From an uncultured Lachnospiraceae bacterium (GTDB lineage Bacteria > Bacillota > Clostridia > Lachnospirales > Lachnospiraceae): DNA of 64,000 nt. The position numbers were made by a program, and so were the translations under genes. The notes under the pieces were generated by a model. The model was not told the origin of the DNA and made no database searches. It worked only from the letters and a program-made list of their open reading frames with translations. Positions 40,156-48,786 of this stretch are shown one piece after another. How positions within the stretch are numbered: position 1 is the stretch's first letter; each line of letters starts with the position of its first letter. The stretch spans positions 1 through 64,000 of the forward strand of contig CADAOF010000012.1 in the NCBI GenBank assembly GCA_902789555.1. The letters run 5' to 3'.

Positions 40156-40896
40156 TCAGTTGTTCTCTGCGTCCGGATCGATAAGAATGACGCTGATATT
40201 GTCCCTGCCGCCGTTTTCTTTTGCCAGTTCCATAAGTTTTTCCGCCGCAGCCGCCGTATCCGCTTCACCGGCAAGCACGCCGGCGATCGTTTCGTCGTCC
40301 ACCATGCCGGACAGACCGTCCGAACAGAGGAGCAGGCGGTCGCCCTCTTTCAGGGGCACACGGAAATAATCCGGCTCCACATAGGCGCTGACCCCCATGG
40401 CGCGGGTGATCACGTTCTTGTTCGCCGCATAAAACGGATCGTCCTTCGTCAGTTTTCCCTTGGCAACCATCTCGTCGACAAGTGAGTGGTCGTTCGTGAT
40501 CTGCGTCAGCGTCCCGTCAAAGCGGTACAGCCGCGAGTCGCCTACGTTGATCACATGGGCTTCGCCGTCTTCGATGCTGGTCATCACGAGCGTCGATCCC
40601 ATGCCCTGCAGCCGCTTGTCATTGCGGCTCAGCTGGTAGAGTGCCTTATTGGTACGGTCCGTGACGATGCGGAGGGTATCTTCGAGGCTCTCTTCCTGCG
40701 GTTTCCGCTTTTCCAGAAGATCCGGAATTTTGGATACCACAAAAGCGGAGGCATACTCTCCTCCGACATGGCCGCCCATTCCATCGGCGACAATGAATAA
40801 GTTGCTCAGTCGGCCGACCGCAGAGTCCCCGGCATACAGGGAATCCTCGTTGTTGCTGCGTACGAGGCCGAGATCTGTCAGTGCGGAATAACGCAT
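40156..40896 (-). CDS. PP2C-type serine/threonine phosphatase (PrpC/Stp)
   Basis: A 246-residue PP2C phosphatase that reverses phosphorylation by the adjacent PASTA kinase. Metal-binding motifs are VRSNNEDSL, FIVADGMGGHVGGEYAS, INVGDSRLYRF, RLLLCSDGLSGMVDDETI and GGRDNISVILI. The start at 40896 (MRYSALTDLGLV) is chosen because AAGGAG, embedded in the last codons of rlmN, precedes it. An upstream ATG at 40947 lies inside rlmN. The rlmN stop is only one base before this start, so translation is probably coupled. Confidence 0.96.
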   Translation of the reverse strand: MRYSALTDLGLVRSNNEDSLYAGDSAVGRLSNLFIVADGMGGHVGGEYASAFVVSKIPDLLEKRKPQEESLEDTLRIVTDRTNKALYQLSRNDKRLQGMGSTLVMTSIEDGEAHVINVGDSRLYRFDGTLTQITNDHSLVDEMVAKGKLTKDDPFYAANKNVITRAMGVSAYVEPDYFRVPLKEGDRLLLCSDGLSGMVDDETIAGVLAGEADTAAAAEKLMELAKENGGRDNISVILIDPDAENN

Positions 40897-40897
40897 G

Positions 40898-41935
40898 TTA
40901 CTCTCCTTGTTCGGCTTTTGCACGTAAACGAAGCTGGCCGCATGCACTGTCGATATCCGCGCCCATCTTCCTTCTTATAGTAGCATTTATCCCCAGATTT
41001 TCAAGCCTTTTTTGGAAGCGCAGGGCGGCGGCGCGGTCCGGCGCTTTGTAATCGCGCTCCCGGATCGGATTCACCGGGATCAGATTCACGTGCGCATTTT
41101 TGCCGTGAAGCAGGGCGGCAAGTTCCTTCGCACAGGCTTCCGAGTCGTTCACGCCCTCGATCAGGCTGTACTCGTAGCTCATGCGGCGGCCGGTCGCGGT
41201 GAAATACGCATCGCAGGCAGCAACGGTCTCCTGTACCGTATAGGCCTGCGCGATCGGCATCATCGTGCGGCGCAGGGCGTCGTTCGGCGCGTGCAGGGAC
41301 AGAGCCAGCGTGATCTGCAGGTGTTCGCCCGCAAGCCTTCCGATCTGCGGGACGAGGCCGCAGGTCGAGACGGTGATGTTCCGTTCACTCAGGTTCTTGC
41401 CCTTTTCATCCGTGATCAGGCGGATGAAGCGGAGAAGGTTGTCATAGTTGTCCAGCGGCTCGCCGCTGCCCATCACGACGACGTGCGAGATCCGCTCGCC
41501 GGTATCCTCCTCCATGCGGAAGATCTGCTCCAGCATCTCGCCGGGAAGCAGGTTCCGCGCGAGGCCTTCCAGCGTCGAAGCGCAGAAACGGCAGCCCATG
41601 CGGCATCCGGCCTGCGAGGATATGCAGGCGGTATTCCCGTAGTCGTAGGGCATGAAAACGGATTCGATGAGGAGGCCGTCCGGCAGGGCATACACGTATT
41701 TGCGCGTGCCGTCCTCCTGCGAAACGAGACGCTTGTCGACGGTCAGCAGGGAGAGTGCAAATTCCGCGGCAAGGCGCTCGCGGAGCGCTTTCGGCAGGTT
41801 CGTCATTTCACTGAAGGTCCGCACCTTCTTCGCCTGCACCCAGTCGAAGATCTGCGCGCCGCGGAAAGCGGGCTCCCCCATTTCCTTAAGGGCAGCCCTG
41901 ATCTCGTCCGCAGTCATCGATCGAAGGTCATTCAT
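40898..41935 (-). CDS. rlmN: Dual-specificity RNA methyltransferase RlmN
   Basis: A 345-residue radical SAM enzyme that methylates C2 of A2503 in 23S rRNA and A37 in some tRNAs. The cluster motif is SSQAGCRMGCRFCASTLEGLARN (C-x3-C-x2-C). VVVMGSGEPLDNYDNLLRF binds SAM. ITVSTCGLVPQI follows, and the C-terminal DIDSACGQLR holds the methyl-carrier Cys. The length is normal. Its 5' end overlaps rsmB by eight bases, and its 3' end carries the phosphatase ribosome binding site. Confidence 0.97.
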   Translation of the reverse strand: MNDLRSMTADEIRAALKEMGEPAFRGAQIFDWVQAKKVRTFSEMTNLPKALRERLAAEFALSLLTVDKRLVSQEDGTRKYVYALPDGLLIESVFMPYDYGNTACISSQAGCRMGCRFCASTLEGLARNLLPGEMLEQIFRMEEDTGERISHVVVMGSGEPLDNYDNLLRFIRLITDEKGKNLSERNITVSTCGLVPQIGRLAGEHLQITLALSLHAPNDALRRTMMPIAQAYTVQETVAACDAYFTATGRRMSYEYSLIEGVNDSEACAKELAALLHGKNAHVNLIPVNPIRERDYKAPDRAAALRFQKRLENLGINATIRRKMGADIDSACGQLRLRAKAEQGE

Positions 41936-43259
41936 TGCTTTTCTCCCAGATACTGATGAAGAAGCCGTCTGACAGCGCGGACGGCAGCAACTGCAGGCAG
42001 TTCGCGCCGATCACGCCGTCCCGGAACACTTCCGGAACCTCTTCCCGAATGTCCGCAGGCTTCAGCGCGGCTTCGTTCATGAGCCAGAGCGCATTCGCCC
42101 GGTTCTCCTCTTCCGTCATGGTACAGGTAGAAAAAAGGAGTTTTCCGCCGGGCTTCACGTAACGCACGGCGTTCCCCAGGATCTCACGCTGCAGCGCGGC
42201 AAGTTCCCGAATCTCCTCTTCGCTCACGCGGTAGCGGATCTCAGGCTTCCGGCCCATCACACCGAGGCCCGAGCAGGGCAGGTCGGCGATCACCAGGTCG
42301 TACTTTTCTTCCTTTTTCGGGTCGAAAACGCGGGCGTCGGCGATCTGCGCGCGCATGTTCTCAAACCCGCAGCGGGTGATGTTCTCCTCCAGCAGACGGA
42401 TCTTGTTTTCCGTCAGGTCACAGGCAAGAACGCTGCCCTCAGGGCCCGTGAGGTCCGCCGCGTGCATGGATTTTCCGCCGGGCGCGGCGCAGAGGTCAAG
42501 GACTGCGTCACCCGGTTTCGGTGCGGCCAGCGCGACCGAGAGGATCGCGGCAAGATCCTGCACGACGGCAAGGCCGGCCGAGATCACAGCCGTCTTCTCA
42601 AGCGGCACGGCTGTTTCGCCGCGGGTGAGCCTGAGTGCCCCCGGAAGTTCCGCCGGCTCCGCCTGCCAGCCATCTTCCGCCAGAAAACGGATCACGTTCT
42701 CCGGCGTGGCCTTCGAGCGGTTCACCCGAAGGGTCAGCGGGCTTCTTCCGTTCAACGCCCGGATCATGTCCCTTGTCCGTCTCTTTCCGAACTCCTGCAG
42801 CAGGCGGGCATGCAGCCAGTCGGGAAGATTGGCCGCGACAACTGCCGGCGGTTTTTTCCAGTCCGTCTTTTTCGCCGCGGTGCGCAGCACGCCGTTCACG
42901 AAGCCCGTCAGACCTTCATAGCCGGCCTTCCGCACCAGTTCCACGCTGTCGCGGATGGCTGCGCTCTCCGAAGTCCGGTCCAGGAAAAGAAGCTGATAAA
43001 AGCCGAGACGGACCGCGCAGCGGACCTTTGGTTTCATCTTGCCGGCAGGGAGCTTCGCGACTTCATCGATCCGGTAATCGATCAGCCGCAGGTTCTCCAG
43101 CGTCCCGTGCACCAGATTGGTGATGACGGCGCGGTCCCGCACTGTCAGATCCTTTCGGGCAGCGAAGGTATCGGCCAGGCGCAGGTGGCTCTTCGCCCCC
43201 TCCTCGCAGACCGCGTAAATGATTTCAAAGGCCAGTTTCCGGGTCTTCGCTATCCCCAC
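41928..43259 (-). CDS. rsmB: 16S rRNA cytosine-967 C5-methyltransferase
   Basis: A 443-residue protein with an N-terminal NusB-like RNA-binding domain (LAFEIIYAVCEEGAKSHLRLAD, then GFYQLLFLDRTSESAAIRDSVELVRK) and a C-terminal methyltransferase. The SAM site is VLDLCAAPGGKSMHAADL, and the two active-site cysteines lie in DLPCSGLGVMGRKPEIRY and LLFSTCTMTEEEN. It is complete. It overlaps fmt by ten bases and rlmN by eight, in the conserved fmt-rsmB-rlmN order. Confidence 0.96.
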   Translation of the reverse strand: MGIAKTRKLAFEIIYAVCEEGAKSHLRLADTFAARKDLTVRDRAVITNLVHGTLENLRLIDYRIDEVAKLPAGKMKPKVRCAVRLGFYQLLFLDRTSESAAIRDSVELVRKAGYEGLTGFVNGVLRTAAKKTDWKKPPAVVAANLPDWLHARLLQEFGKRRTRDMIRALNGRSPLTLRVNRSKATPENVIRFLAEDGWQAEPAELPGALRLTRGETAVPLEKTAVISAGLAVVQDLAAILSVALAAPKPGDAVLDLCAAPGGKSMHAADLTGPEGSVLACDLTENKIRLLEENITRCGFENMRAQIADARVFDPKKEEKYDLVIADLPCSGLGVMGRKPEIRYRVSEEEIRELAALQREILGNAVRYVKPGGKLLFSTCTMTEEENRANALWLMNEAALKPADIREEVPEVFRDGVIGANCLQLLPSALSDGFFISIWEKSNE

Positions 43260-44182
43260 AGTTCACCTTCCTTCACGCGGCTTCCGTTCAGAAACGACTT
43301 CGCGTCCATCATTTTCTTCCCTTCGGGCTGGAGCTGCAGAATGCGCAGCGCCCCTTCGCCGGTCTGCAGAAGCAGGCCGCTCTTATCCGCTTCCAGGACG
43401 GCGCCCGGGATCAGGTTGGGCGGGACCTCCTGCGCCAGCGCCTTCGCTGCGCCGACGGTCAGTTTCCTTCCCTCCCGGAAAGTATACGTCCCGGGCCAGG
43501 GAAGAAGGCCTCTCACCTGCCGTTCGATCGTTTCCGCCGGCAGTTTCCAGTCGATGAGCCCCATCTCCTTCTTCAGCATGCCTGCATAGCAGGTATCACC
43601 TTCCTGCGGCGTGTGCGTGAGCGTACCGTCTTCGAGGGCTTCGACCGCGCGGACGATCAGCCGTGCGCCGAGGGCAGACAGTTTCTCTGCGAGGGTCTCC
43701 GCCGTCTCGTCCTCTTCGATCGGAACGGCTTCCTGCAGCAGGATGTCGCCGGTGTCGATCCCGGCATCCATCTGCATGATCGTGACGCCGCTCTCCTTTT
43801 CTCCCGCCAGGATCACGTGATTGATGGGCGAAGCGCCGCGGTACATCGGAAGGAGCGAGGCGTGCACGTTGAAGCAGCCGTGGGACGGCAGGTCCAGCAG
43901 CGCCTGCGGCAGGATCTGCCCGAAGGCGACGACCACGCCGAGGTCCGCTTCGACCTTTCCCAGTTCCGCCATCGCTTCGGGGCGGCGGACCCGCTCCGGC
44001 TGGAAGACAGGGATCCCGTGCGCCTGCGCGCAGACCTTCACCGGCGGCGGTACAAGGGCCTTGCTGCGGCCTGCGGCCTTGTCGGGCTGCGTCACCGCGA
44101 GCACGACTTCATGGCCGGCGGCGATGAGCGCCTCCAGCACCGGTACGGCAAAGTCCGGCGTTCCCATAAATAATATCTTCAT
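43250..44182 (-). CDS. fmt: Methionyl-tRNA formyltransferase
   Basis: A 310-residue enzyme that formylates the initiator tRNA. MKILFMGTPDFAVPVLEAL opens the formyltransferase domain. The catalytic region has CFNVHASLLPMYRGASPINHVIL (Asn, His and the SLLP motif) and IMQMDAGIDTGDIL. The C-terminal domain has KKEMGLIDWKLPAETIERQVRGLLPWPGTYT. The start at 44182 follows GGAGG by six bases. The def gene that often precedes fmt is absent: upstream lies ackA behind a terminator. A promoter was not identified. Confidence 0.96.
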   Translation of the reverse strand: MKILFMGTPDFAVPVLEALIAAGHEVVLAVTQPDKAAGRSKALVPPPVKVCAQAHGIPVFQPERVRRPEAMAELGKVEADLGVVVAFGQILPQALLDLPSHGCFNVHASLLPMYRGASPINHVILAGEKESGVTIMQMDAGIDTGDILLQEAVPIEEDETAETLAEKLSALGARLIVRAVEALEDGTLTHTPQEGDTCYAGMLKKEMGLIDWKLPAETIERQVRGLLPWPGTYTFREGRKLTVGAAKALAQEVPPNLIPGAVLEADKSGLLLQTGEGALRILQLQPEGKKMMDAKSFLNGSRVKEGELWG

Positions 44183-44202
44183 GCAATTCCTCCGGAAACA
44201 AA

Positions 44203-44230
44203 CGGGTCCGCGGCCTAAGCCCCGGACCCG
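44203..44230 (-). terminator. ackA terminator
   Basis: CGGGTCCG / CGGACCCG stem (44203-44210 with 44223-44230) followed on the minus strand by TTTGTTT, located 19 bases after the ackA stop and just before the fmt ribosome binding site. Confidence 0.8.
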
Positions 44231-44248
44231 CTTCAAGTCACCTCTTGC

Positions 44249-45442
44249 TTATTTGTTCACGATCGCCACGGTCTCGCGGGCAATGGCCAGTTCTTCGTTG
44301 GTCGGAACGACCATGACCGTCACCTTGGAATCCGGCGTGGAGATGATGCGTTCCTCGCCGTGGGTGTTGTTGGCCTTCTCATCCAGCGTGATGCCGAGGA
44401 AGCCGAGGTAGGACAGGATGGTCGCACGGACGGCCGCGTCGTTCTCGCCGATGCCGGCGGTGAAGCAGATCACGTCCACGCCGTTCATGGCGGCGGTGTA
44501 GTAGCCGATGAACTTCGCCACGCGGTAGGTGAAGACGTCCAGAGCGGTCTGCGCGCGCTCATTGCCTTCCTTCGCCGCCGCTTCCAGATCGCGGAAGTCG
44601 GAGGAGACGCCGGAGAGGCCCAGCATACCGGAGCGCTTGTTCAGGATGACCATGAGTTCTTCGATGGTCAGGCCTTCCTTCTTGCTGAGGAATTCCAGGA
44701 TGGCCGGATCGAGACCGCCGGAGCGGGTACCCATGGACACGCCGTCCAGAGGGGTGAAGCCCATGGAGGTGTCGATGGATTCGCCGTACTTCACAGCCGA
44801 AAGGCTGGCGCCGTTGCCGAGGTGGCAGACGATGGTCTTCAGCTCCTTCACGTCCCTGCCCAGGATCTCGGCCGCGCGTTTGGAAACGTAGCTGTGGGAA
44901 GTGCCGTGGAAGCCGTAGCGGCGGACCTTGTATTTTTCATAGTAATCGTAAGGGATGCTGTAGAGATAGGCCTTCTTCGGCATGGTCTGATGGAAGGCGG
45001 TATCGAACACGCCGACCATGGGGACGCCAGGCATCAGCTTCTGGCAGGCACGAATGCCGATCAGGTTGGCCGGGTTGTGAAGAGGAGCCAGCTCGCTGCA
45101 CTTGTCGATCTCGGCAAGGGCTTCTTCGGTCAGCAGGGTCGCAGCCTTGAACTTTTCGCCGCCGTGCACGATGCGGTGGCCGACCGCGCCGATCTCGGAC
45201 AGATCCTTGATGACGCCGACTTCGGGATCGGTCAGCTTGGCTAAAACGGCCGAGACCGCTTCCACGTGGGTGGGCAGCGGATCATTGTATTCATATTTTC
45301 CGCCGGAAGCAGGCTTGTGGGTAAGTCTCCCGTCGATGCCGATGCGTTCGCACAGGCCTTTCGCCATGACCTCTTCGGTCTCGCTGTCGATCAGCTGATA
45401 CTTCAGAGACGAGCTTCCGCAGTTGATGACTAAAACTTTCAT
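44249..45442 (-). CDS. ackA: Acetate kinase
   Basis: A 397-residue acetate kinase of full length, which makes ATP from acetyl phosphate and ADP during fermentation. Motifs are VLVINCGSSSLKYQLID, GHRIVHGGEKF, MVGVFDTAFHQTMP, RRYGFHGTSHSYVSKRAAE, TIVCHLGNGASLSAVK and TAGIGENDAAVR. It suggests acetogenic fermentation. The phosphotransacetylase gene that often precedes ackA is not here. It has its own promoter at 45501-45528 and terminator. Confidence 0.98.
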   Translation of the reverse strand: MKVLVINCGSSSLKYQLIDSETEEVMAKGLCERIGIDGRLTHKPASGGKYEYNDPLPTHVEAVSAVLAKLTDPEVGVIKDLSEIGAVGHRIVHGGEKFKAATLLTEEALAEIDKCSELAPLHNPANLIGIRACQKLMPGVPMVGVFDTAFHQTMPKKAYLYSIPYDYYEKYKVRRYGFHGTSHSYVSKRAAEILGRDVKELKTIVCHLGNGASLSAVKYGESIDTSMGFTPLDGVSMGTRSGGLDPAILEFLSKKEGLTIEELMVILNKRSGMLGLSGVSSDFRDLEAAAKEGNERAQTALDVFTYRVAKFIGYYTAAMNGVDVICFTAGIGENDAAVRATILSYLGFLGITLDEKANNTHGEERIISTPDSKVTVMVVPTNEELAIARETVAIVNK

Positions 45443-45500
45443 GTATTTTCCTCCTTAAGCCGTCCGGTGTTCGGATACCGGCACAGATAATCGCATTATC

Positions 45501-45528
45501 AGTATAACACAGCCCCGCGGAAAAACAA
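45501..45528 (-). promoter_or_regulatory. ackA promoter
   Basis: On the minus strand TTGTTT (45528-45523), a 16-bp spacer and TATACT (45506-45501), about 60 bp before the ackA start. It matches a sigma-A promoter moderately well. Confidence 0.6.
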
Positions 45529-45577
45529 GGGATTTATGCACTGATTCCCTGCTGCTTTATACACGAATTCCGCCTGC

Positions 45578-46282
45578 TTATGCGTAGAATTCCTCTCCGG
45601 TCTCCAGGCAGACGGCCGCAAGCCTTCCGTCCGGAAAGCCGGCGCCGCAGTCAAGGGCGAGGTGCCCGTTTCCGCGGTAAATGCGGCCGGGCTCCGGGTT
45701 TTCCGCTATGTTCTGCGTCGGCGTATGGCCGGTGACGAGGATCCTGTCCGGGAAGACCCGTCTTCCGTAATCCGCCCGCTGCCAGATCAGATCGAAGAGT
45801 GAATAATCCTCTATCTTCTTTTCCGGGGAGTAGCCGTTTAGGCCGGCGTGAACAAGAAAATAACGCTCCCCGCCTGCGTCCAGTTCCACGTAGAGCAGCA
45901 GGTCGCGCAGGTACTCGAGCACCTCCTCCTGCATCTCGCGGTCCAGGCCCCTGAATTCCTCAAGGGTCGTTTCGCAGCCGTTCCGCAGCCAGGAAGCGAG
46001 GGCTTTCATTTCTTCCTCCCCGAACGAGGCCGCGGATTCCTCGGTGACCTCTTTCATCAGGAACGGCAGGCATTCGAGCGCCATCTGCTCGTGATTGCCG
46101 AGCAGGCAGAACGCGTTCGGCATCTCCATCAGCTTCAGCAGCACCTTCACGGGATGCTGCCCGCGGTCCAGCACGTCGCCCATCAGATAGAGCGTGTCTT
46201 CGTCCCGCAGGCCGATCTGCTCAAGCAGACTCATGAACTTATCATATTCGCCGTGAACGTCTCCCATGACGTAAGTGGCCAT
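45578..46282 (-). CDS. Metallophosphoesterase / serine-threonine phosphatase-like protein
   Basis: A 234-residue calcineurin-like phosphoesterase. The metal-site motifs are complete: VMGDVHGEYDKF, LMGDVLDRGQHP, LLGNHEQMAL, FLVHAGLNGYS, LVTGHTPTQNI and LALDCGAGF. This pattern matches bacterial PPP-type phosphatases and diadenosine tetraphosphatases (ApaH-like). The natural substrate cannot be told from sequence. It lies 10 bp after pyrR and is probably the last gene of the uraA-pyrR transcript. Confidence 0.88.
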   Translation of the reverse strand: MATYVMGDVHGEYDKFMSLLEQIGLRDEDTLYLMGDVLDRGQHPVKVLLKLMEMPNAFCLLGNHEQMALECLPFLMKEVTEESAASFGEEEMKALASWLRNGCETTLEEFRGLDREMQEEVLEYLRDLLLYVELDAGGERYFLVHAGLNGYSPEKKIEDYSLFDLIWQRADYGRRVFPDRILVTGHTPTQNIAENPEPGRIYRGNGHLALDCGAGFPDGRLAAVCLETGEEFYA

Positions 46283-46292
46283 CTTATCTCCT

Positions 46293-46924
<632 letters not shown>

Positions 46925-46944
46925 CGAATCGTTGCGTTAAGAGA

Positions 46945-48303
46945 TCAATACTTGCCCAGGGAACCGGACAGCTTGTCGTTGTGATCCAGATCGGTGCGTC
47001 TGCCCGGCAGGATCGCATTCAGCAGGATGCCGACGATGGAGGCAACAGCCAGGCCGGACAGGGAGATGTTCATGGCGCCGATGGAGAAGCTGATGGAGCC
47101 GGCGGCGGAGAAGTTCACGCCGATCGCCAGGCCGATGATCAGAGCAGCGATGATGATGTTGCGGGATTTCTGGAAGTCGGTATGGTTCTCGACCATGTTG
47201 CGGATACCGATCGCGGAGATCATGCCGTACAGGATCAGGGAAACGCCGCCGATGGTCGCGGTAGGCATCACGCGGATGATTGCGGCGAACTTCGGGCAGA
47301 AGGAAAGCAGGATCGCAAAGTAGGCAGCCAGACGGACCACGAAGGGATCGTAGACCTTGGTCAGGGCAAGTACGCCGGTGTTCTCACCGTAAGTGGTGTT
47401 GGCCGGGGCGCCGAACAGGGCTGCGATGGTGGTGCCGATGCCGTCGCCGATCAGGGTGCGGTGCAGGCCGGGATCTTCAATGAAATTCTTGCCGACAGTG
47501 GAGCCGATGGCGGAGATGTCGCCGACGTGTTCCATCATGGTGGCGAAAGCGATCGGGACGATGGTGATGACCGCGGAAAGCAGCAGTCCGCTGTCAACGT
47601 TGCCGCTGCCGAACAGGCCGAAGACGGTATCTTTCATCTGGAAAGGCAGGCCGATCCAGGCCGCTTCCTTGACCATGGTGAAGTCCACGTTGCCGGTGAC
47701 GGCTGCGACCAGGTAGGAGGCAACGACGCCGAGCAGGATCGGGATGATCTTGATCATGCCCTTGCCCCACAGATTGGCAACGATGACGACAACGATGGCG
47801 ACCAGGGCGATCCACCAGTTCTGGGAGCAGTTATTGATGGCCGAAGGGGCCAGGTTCATGCCGATGGCAATGATGATGGGGCCGGTCACGACGGGCGGGA
47901 AGAACTGCATGATCTTCTTGCTGCCGACAGCCTTGCAGATGAGGGACAGGACCAGATACAGCAGACCTGCGCAGGCCACGCCGAAGCAGGCATAGGGAAG
48001 CAGGCGGGGAAGATCCGGGTTCGGGGTCACGTTATCCGCCAGTGTGGTCGGAGCGATGGCTGCATAGCCGCCCAGGAAGGCGAAGGAAGAGCCCAGGAAG
48101 ACCGGGATCTTTCTGCCGGTCACGAAATGGCAGAACAGGGTCGCAAGCCCGGCAAAGAGCAGGGTCGCGGAAACGGAAAGACCGGTCAGCAGCGGAACCA
48201 GGACGGTCGCGCCGAACATGGCGAACAGATGCTGTACGCCGAGCACCAGGGTCTTGCCGGTGCCGAGTTCCTTGGCATTGTAGATGGCTTGGTTTTCGTT
48301 CAT
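46945..48303 (-). CDS. uraA: Uracil permease, NCS2 family
   Basis: A 452-residue uracil:proton symporter-type permease with about 14 membrane segments. The start is LVLGVQHLFAMFGATVLVPLLTGL, which is highly characteristic of UraA. PVFLGSSFAFLGGYAAI forms the substrate half-helix, and FGAPANTTYGENTGVLALTKVYDP carries the Glu of the NCS2 signature. The start at 48303 (MNENQAIYN) follows GGAGG by five bases. It is preceded by a PyrR attenuator and followed by pyrR and a phosphatase gene, forming one pyrimidine-salvage operon. Confidence 0.96.
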   Translation of the reverse strand: MNENQAIYNAKELGTGKTLVLGVQHLFAMFGATVLVPLLTGLSVSATLLFAGLATLFCHFVTGRKIPVFLGSSFAFLGGYAAIAPTTLADNVTPNPDLPRLLPYACFGVACAGLLYLVLSLICKAVGSKKIMQFFPPVVTGPIIIAIGMNLAPSAINNCSQNWWIALVAIVVVIVANLWGKGMIKIIPILLGVVASYLVAAVTGNVDFTMVKEAAWIGLPFQMKDTVFGLFGSGNVDSGLLLSAVITIVPIAFATMMEHVGDISAIGSTVGKNFIEDPGLHRTLIGDGIGTTIAALFGAPANTTYGENTGVLALTKVYDPFVVRLAAYFAILLSFCPKFAAIIRVMPTATIGGVSLILYGMISAIGIRNMVENHTDFQKSRNIIIAALIIGLAIGVNFSAAGSISFSIGAMNISLSGLAVASIVGILLNAILPGRRTDLDHNDKLSGSLGKY

Positions 48304-48406
48304 GATTGCCTCCAAAAATGTTTTTCATAAACCGGAGAGCTTACGGACGGTAGTCGGCGGGTCCCTGTCGTTCGGAACACTGCCCTGACATCCCGAGAGT
48401 CTCAAC

Positions 48407-48434
48407 TGTTATCCTGAGCAAAGCGACGGATCTT
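48407..48434. repeat. REP-like intergenic repeat (TATCCTGAGCAAAGCGACGG type)
   Basis: This 28-bp stretch resembles a motif I recall as widely repeated between genes in gut Firmicutes and other bacteria (TCATCCTGAGCGAAGCGAAG form), with about three differences. It sits between the PyrR attenuator and the uraA ribosome binding site. The identity of the motif is from memory. Confidence 0.35.
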
Positions 48435-48455
48435 TCCGGCCTTTCGGTCCGGCAT

Positions 48456-48582
48456 AAAAAAACGATCCCGCCTGCTCAGCAAGATCATCCCTCATCGGCG
48501 CGCTTCGCGCACCCTGTCCGTATGACATGCCTCTTGCTGGTCTCTCTGTACCAGGCTTAAAGATTTATGTTCGCTCATTATA
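48456..48582 (-). promoter_or_regulatory. uraA leader: promoter, PyrR-binding loop and attenuator terminator
   Basis: On the minus strand a TATAAT (48582-48577) is followed by a stem-loop (48559-48529) containing ACAGAGAGACCAGCAAG, the hallmark of a PyrR-binding loop. A terminator hairpin comes next (48487-48463, GATCTTGCTG with CAGGCGGGATC) with TTTTTTT (48462-48456). PyrR-UMP binding would favour termination, so uraA is expected to fall when pyrimidines are plentiful. The -35 box is poorly defined. Confidence 0.82.
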
Positions 48583-48725
48583 CTAACCGAGGCAGGCGAA
48601 AAAAGCAAGCGCTATTTCGGTATTTTTCAAAGATTTTTTTCGCCAGATATCGTGCAGGACCGGAGACGCCGGACCAGATATGGTGTCCTGCGCCATGGAC
48701 GCCTCTTCACGGGAACCGCCACAGC
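48583..48725. other. Non-coding spacer between divergent-looking units
   Basis: Together with the uraA leader this is part of a 480-bp stretch without a gene (48304-48786). No convincing coding frame is visible here; a 60-codon plus-strand frame at 48567 has no supporting ribosome binding site. Confidence 0.5.
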
Positions 48726-48765
48726 AAAAACTGCCGCAGCGGCGGTTAAGCGCTGCGACAGTTTT
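48726..48765 (-). terminator. Terminator of the large secreted protein gene
   Basis: On the minus strand AAAACTGTCGCAGCG pairs with CGCTGCGGCAGTTTTT over a 15-bp stem with one mismatch, ending in the T-run. It lies about 20 bp after the stop codon at 48787. Confidence 0.88.
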
Positions 48766-48786
48766 CTGATGATCATTCGCCGCGGG

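Noticed and set aside
46981-48330. A 449-codon plus-strand frame rich in Gly, Asp and Gln
   Set aside because: Antisense shadow of the uraA permease gene, which has a conserved family sequence and a ribosome binding site.
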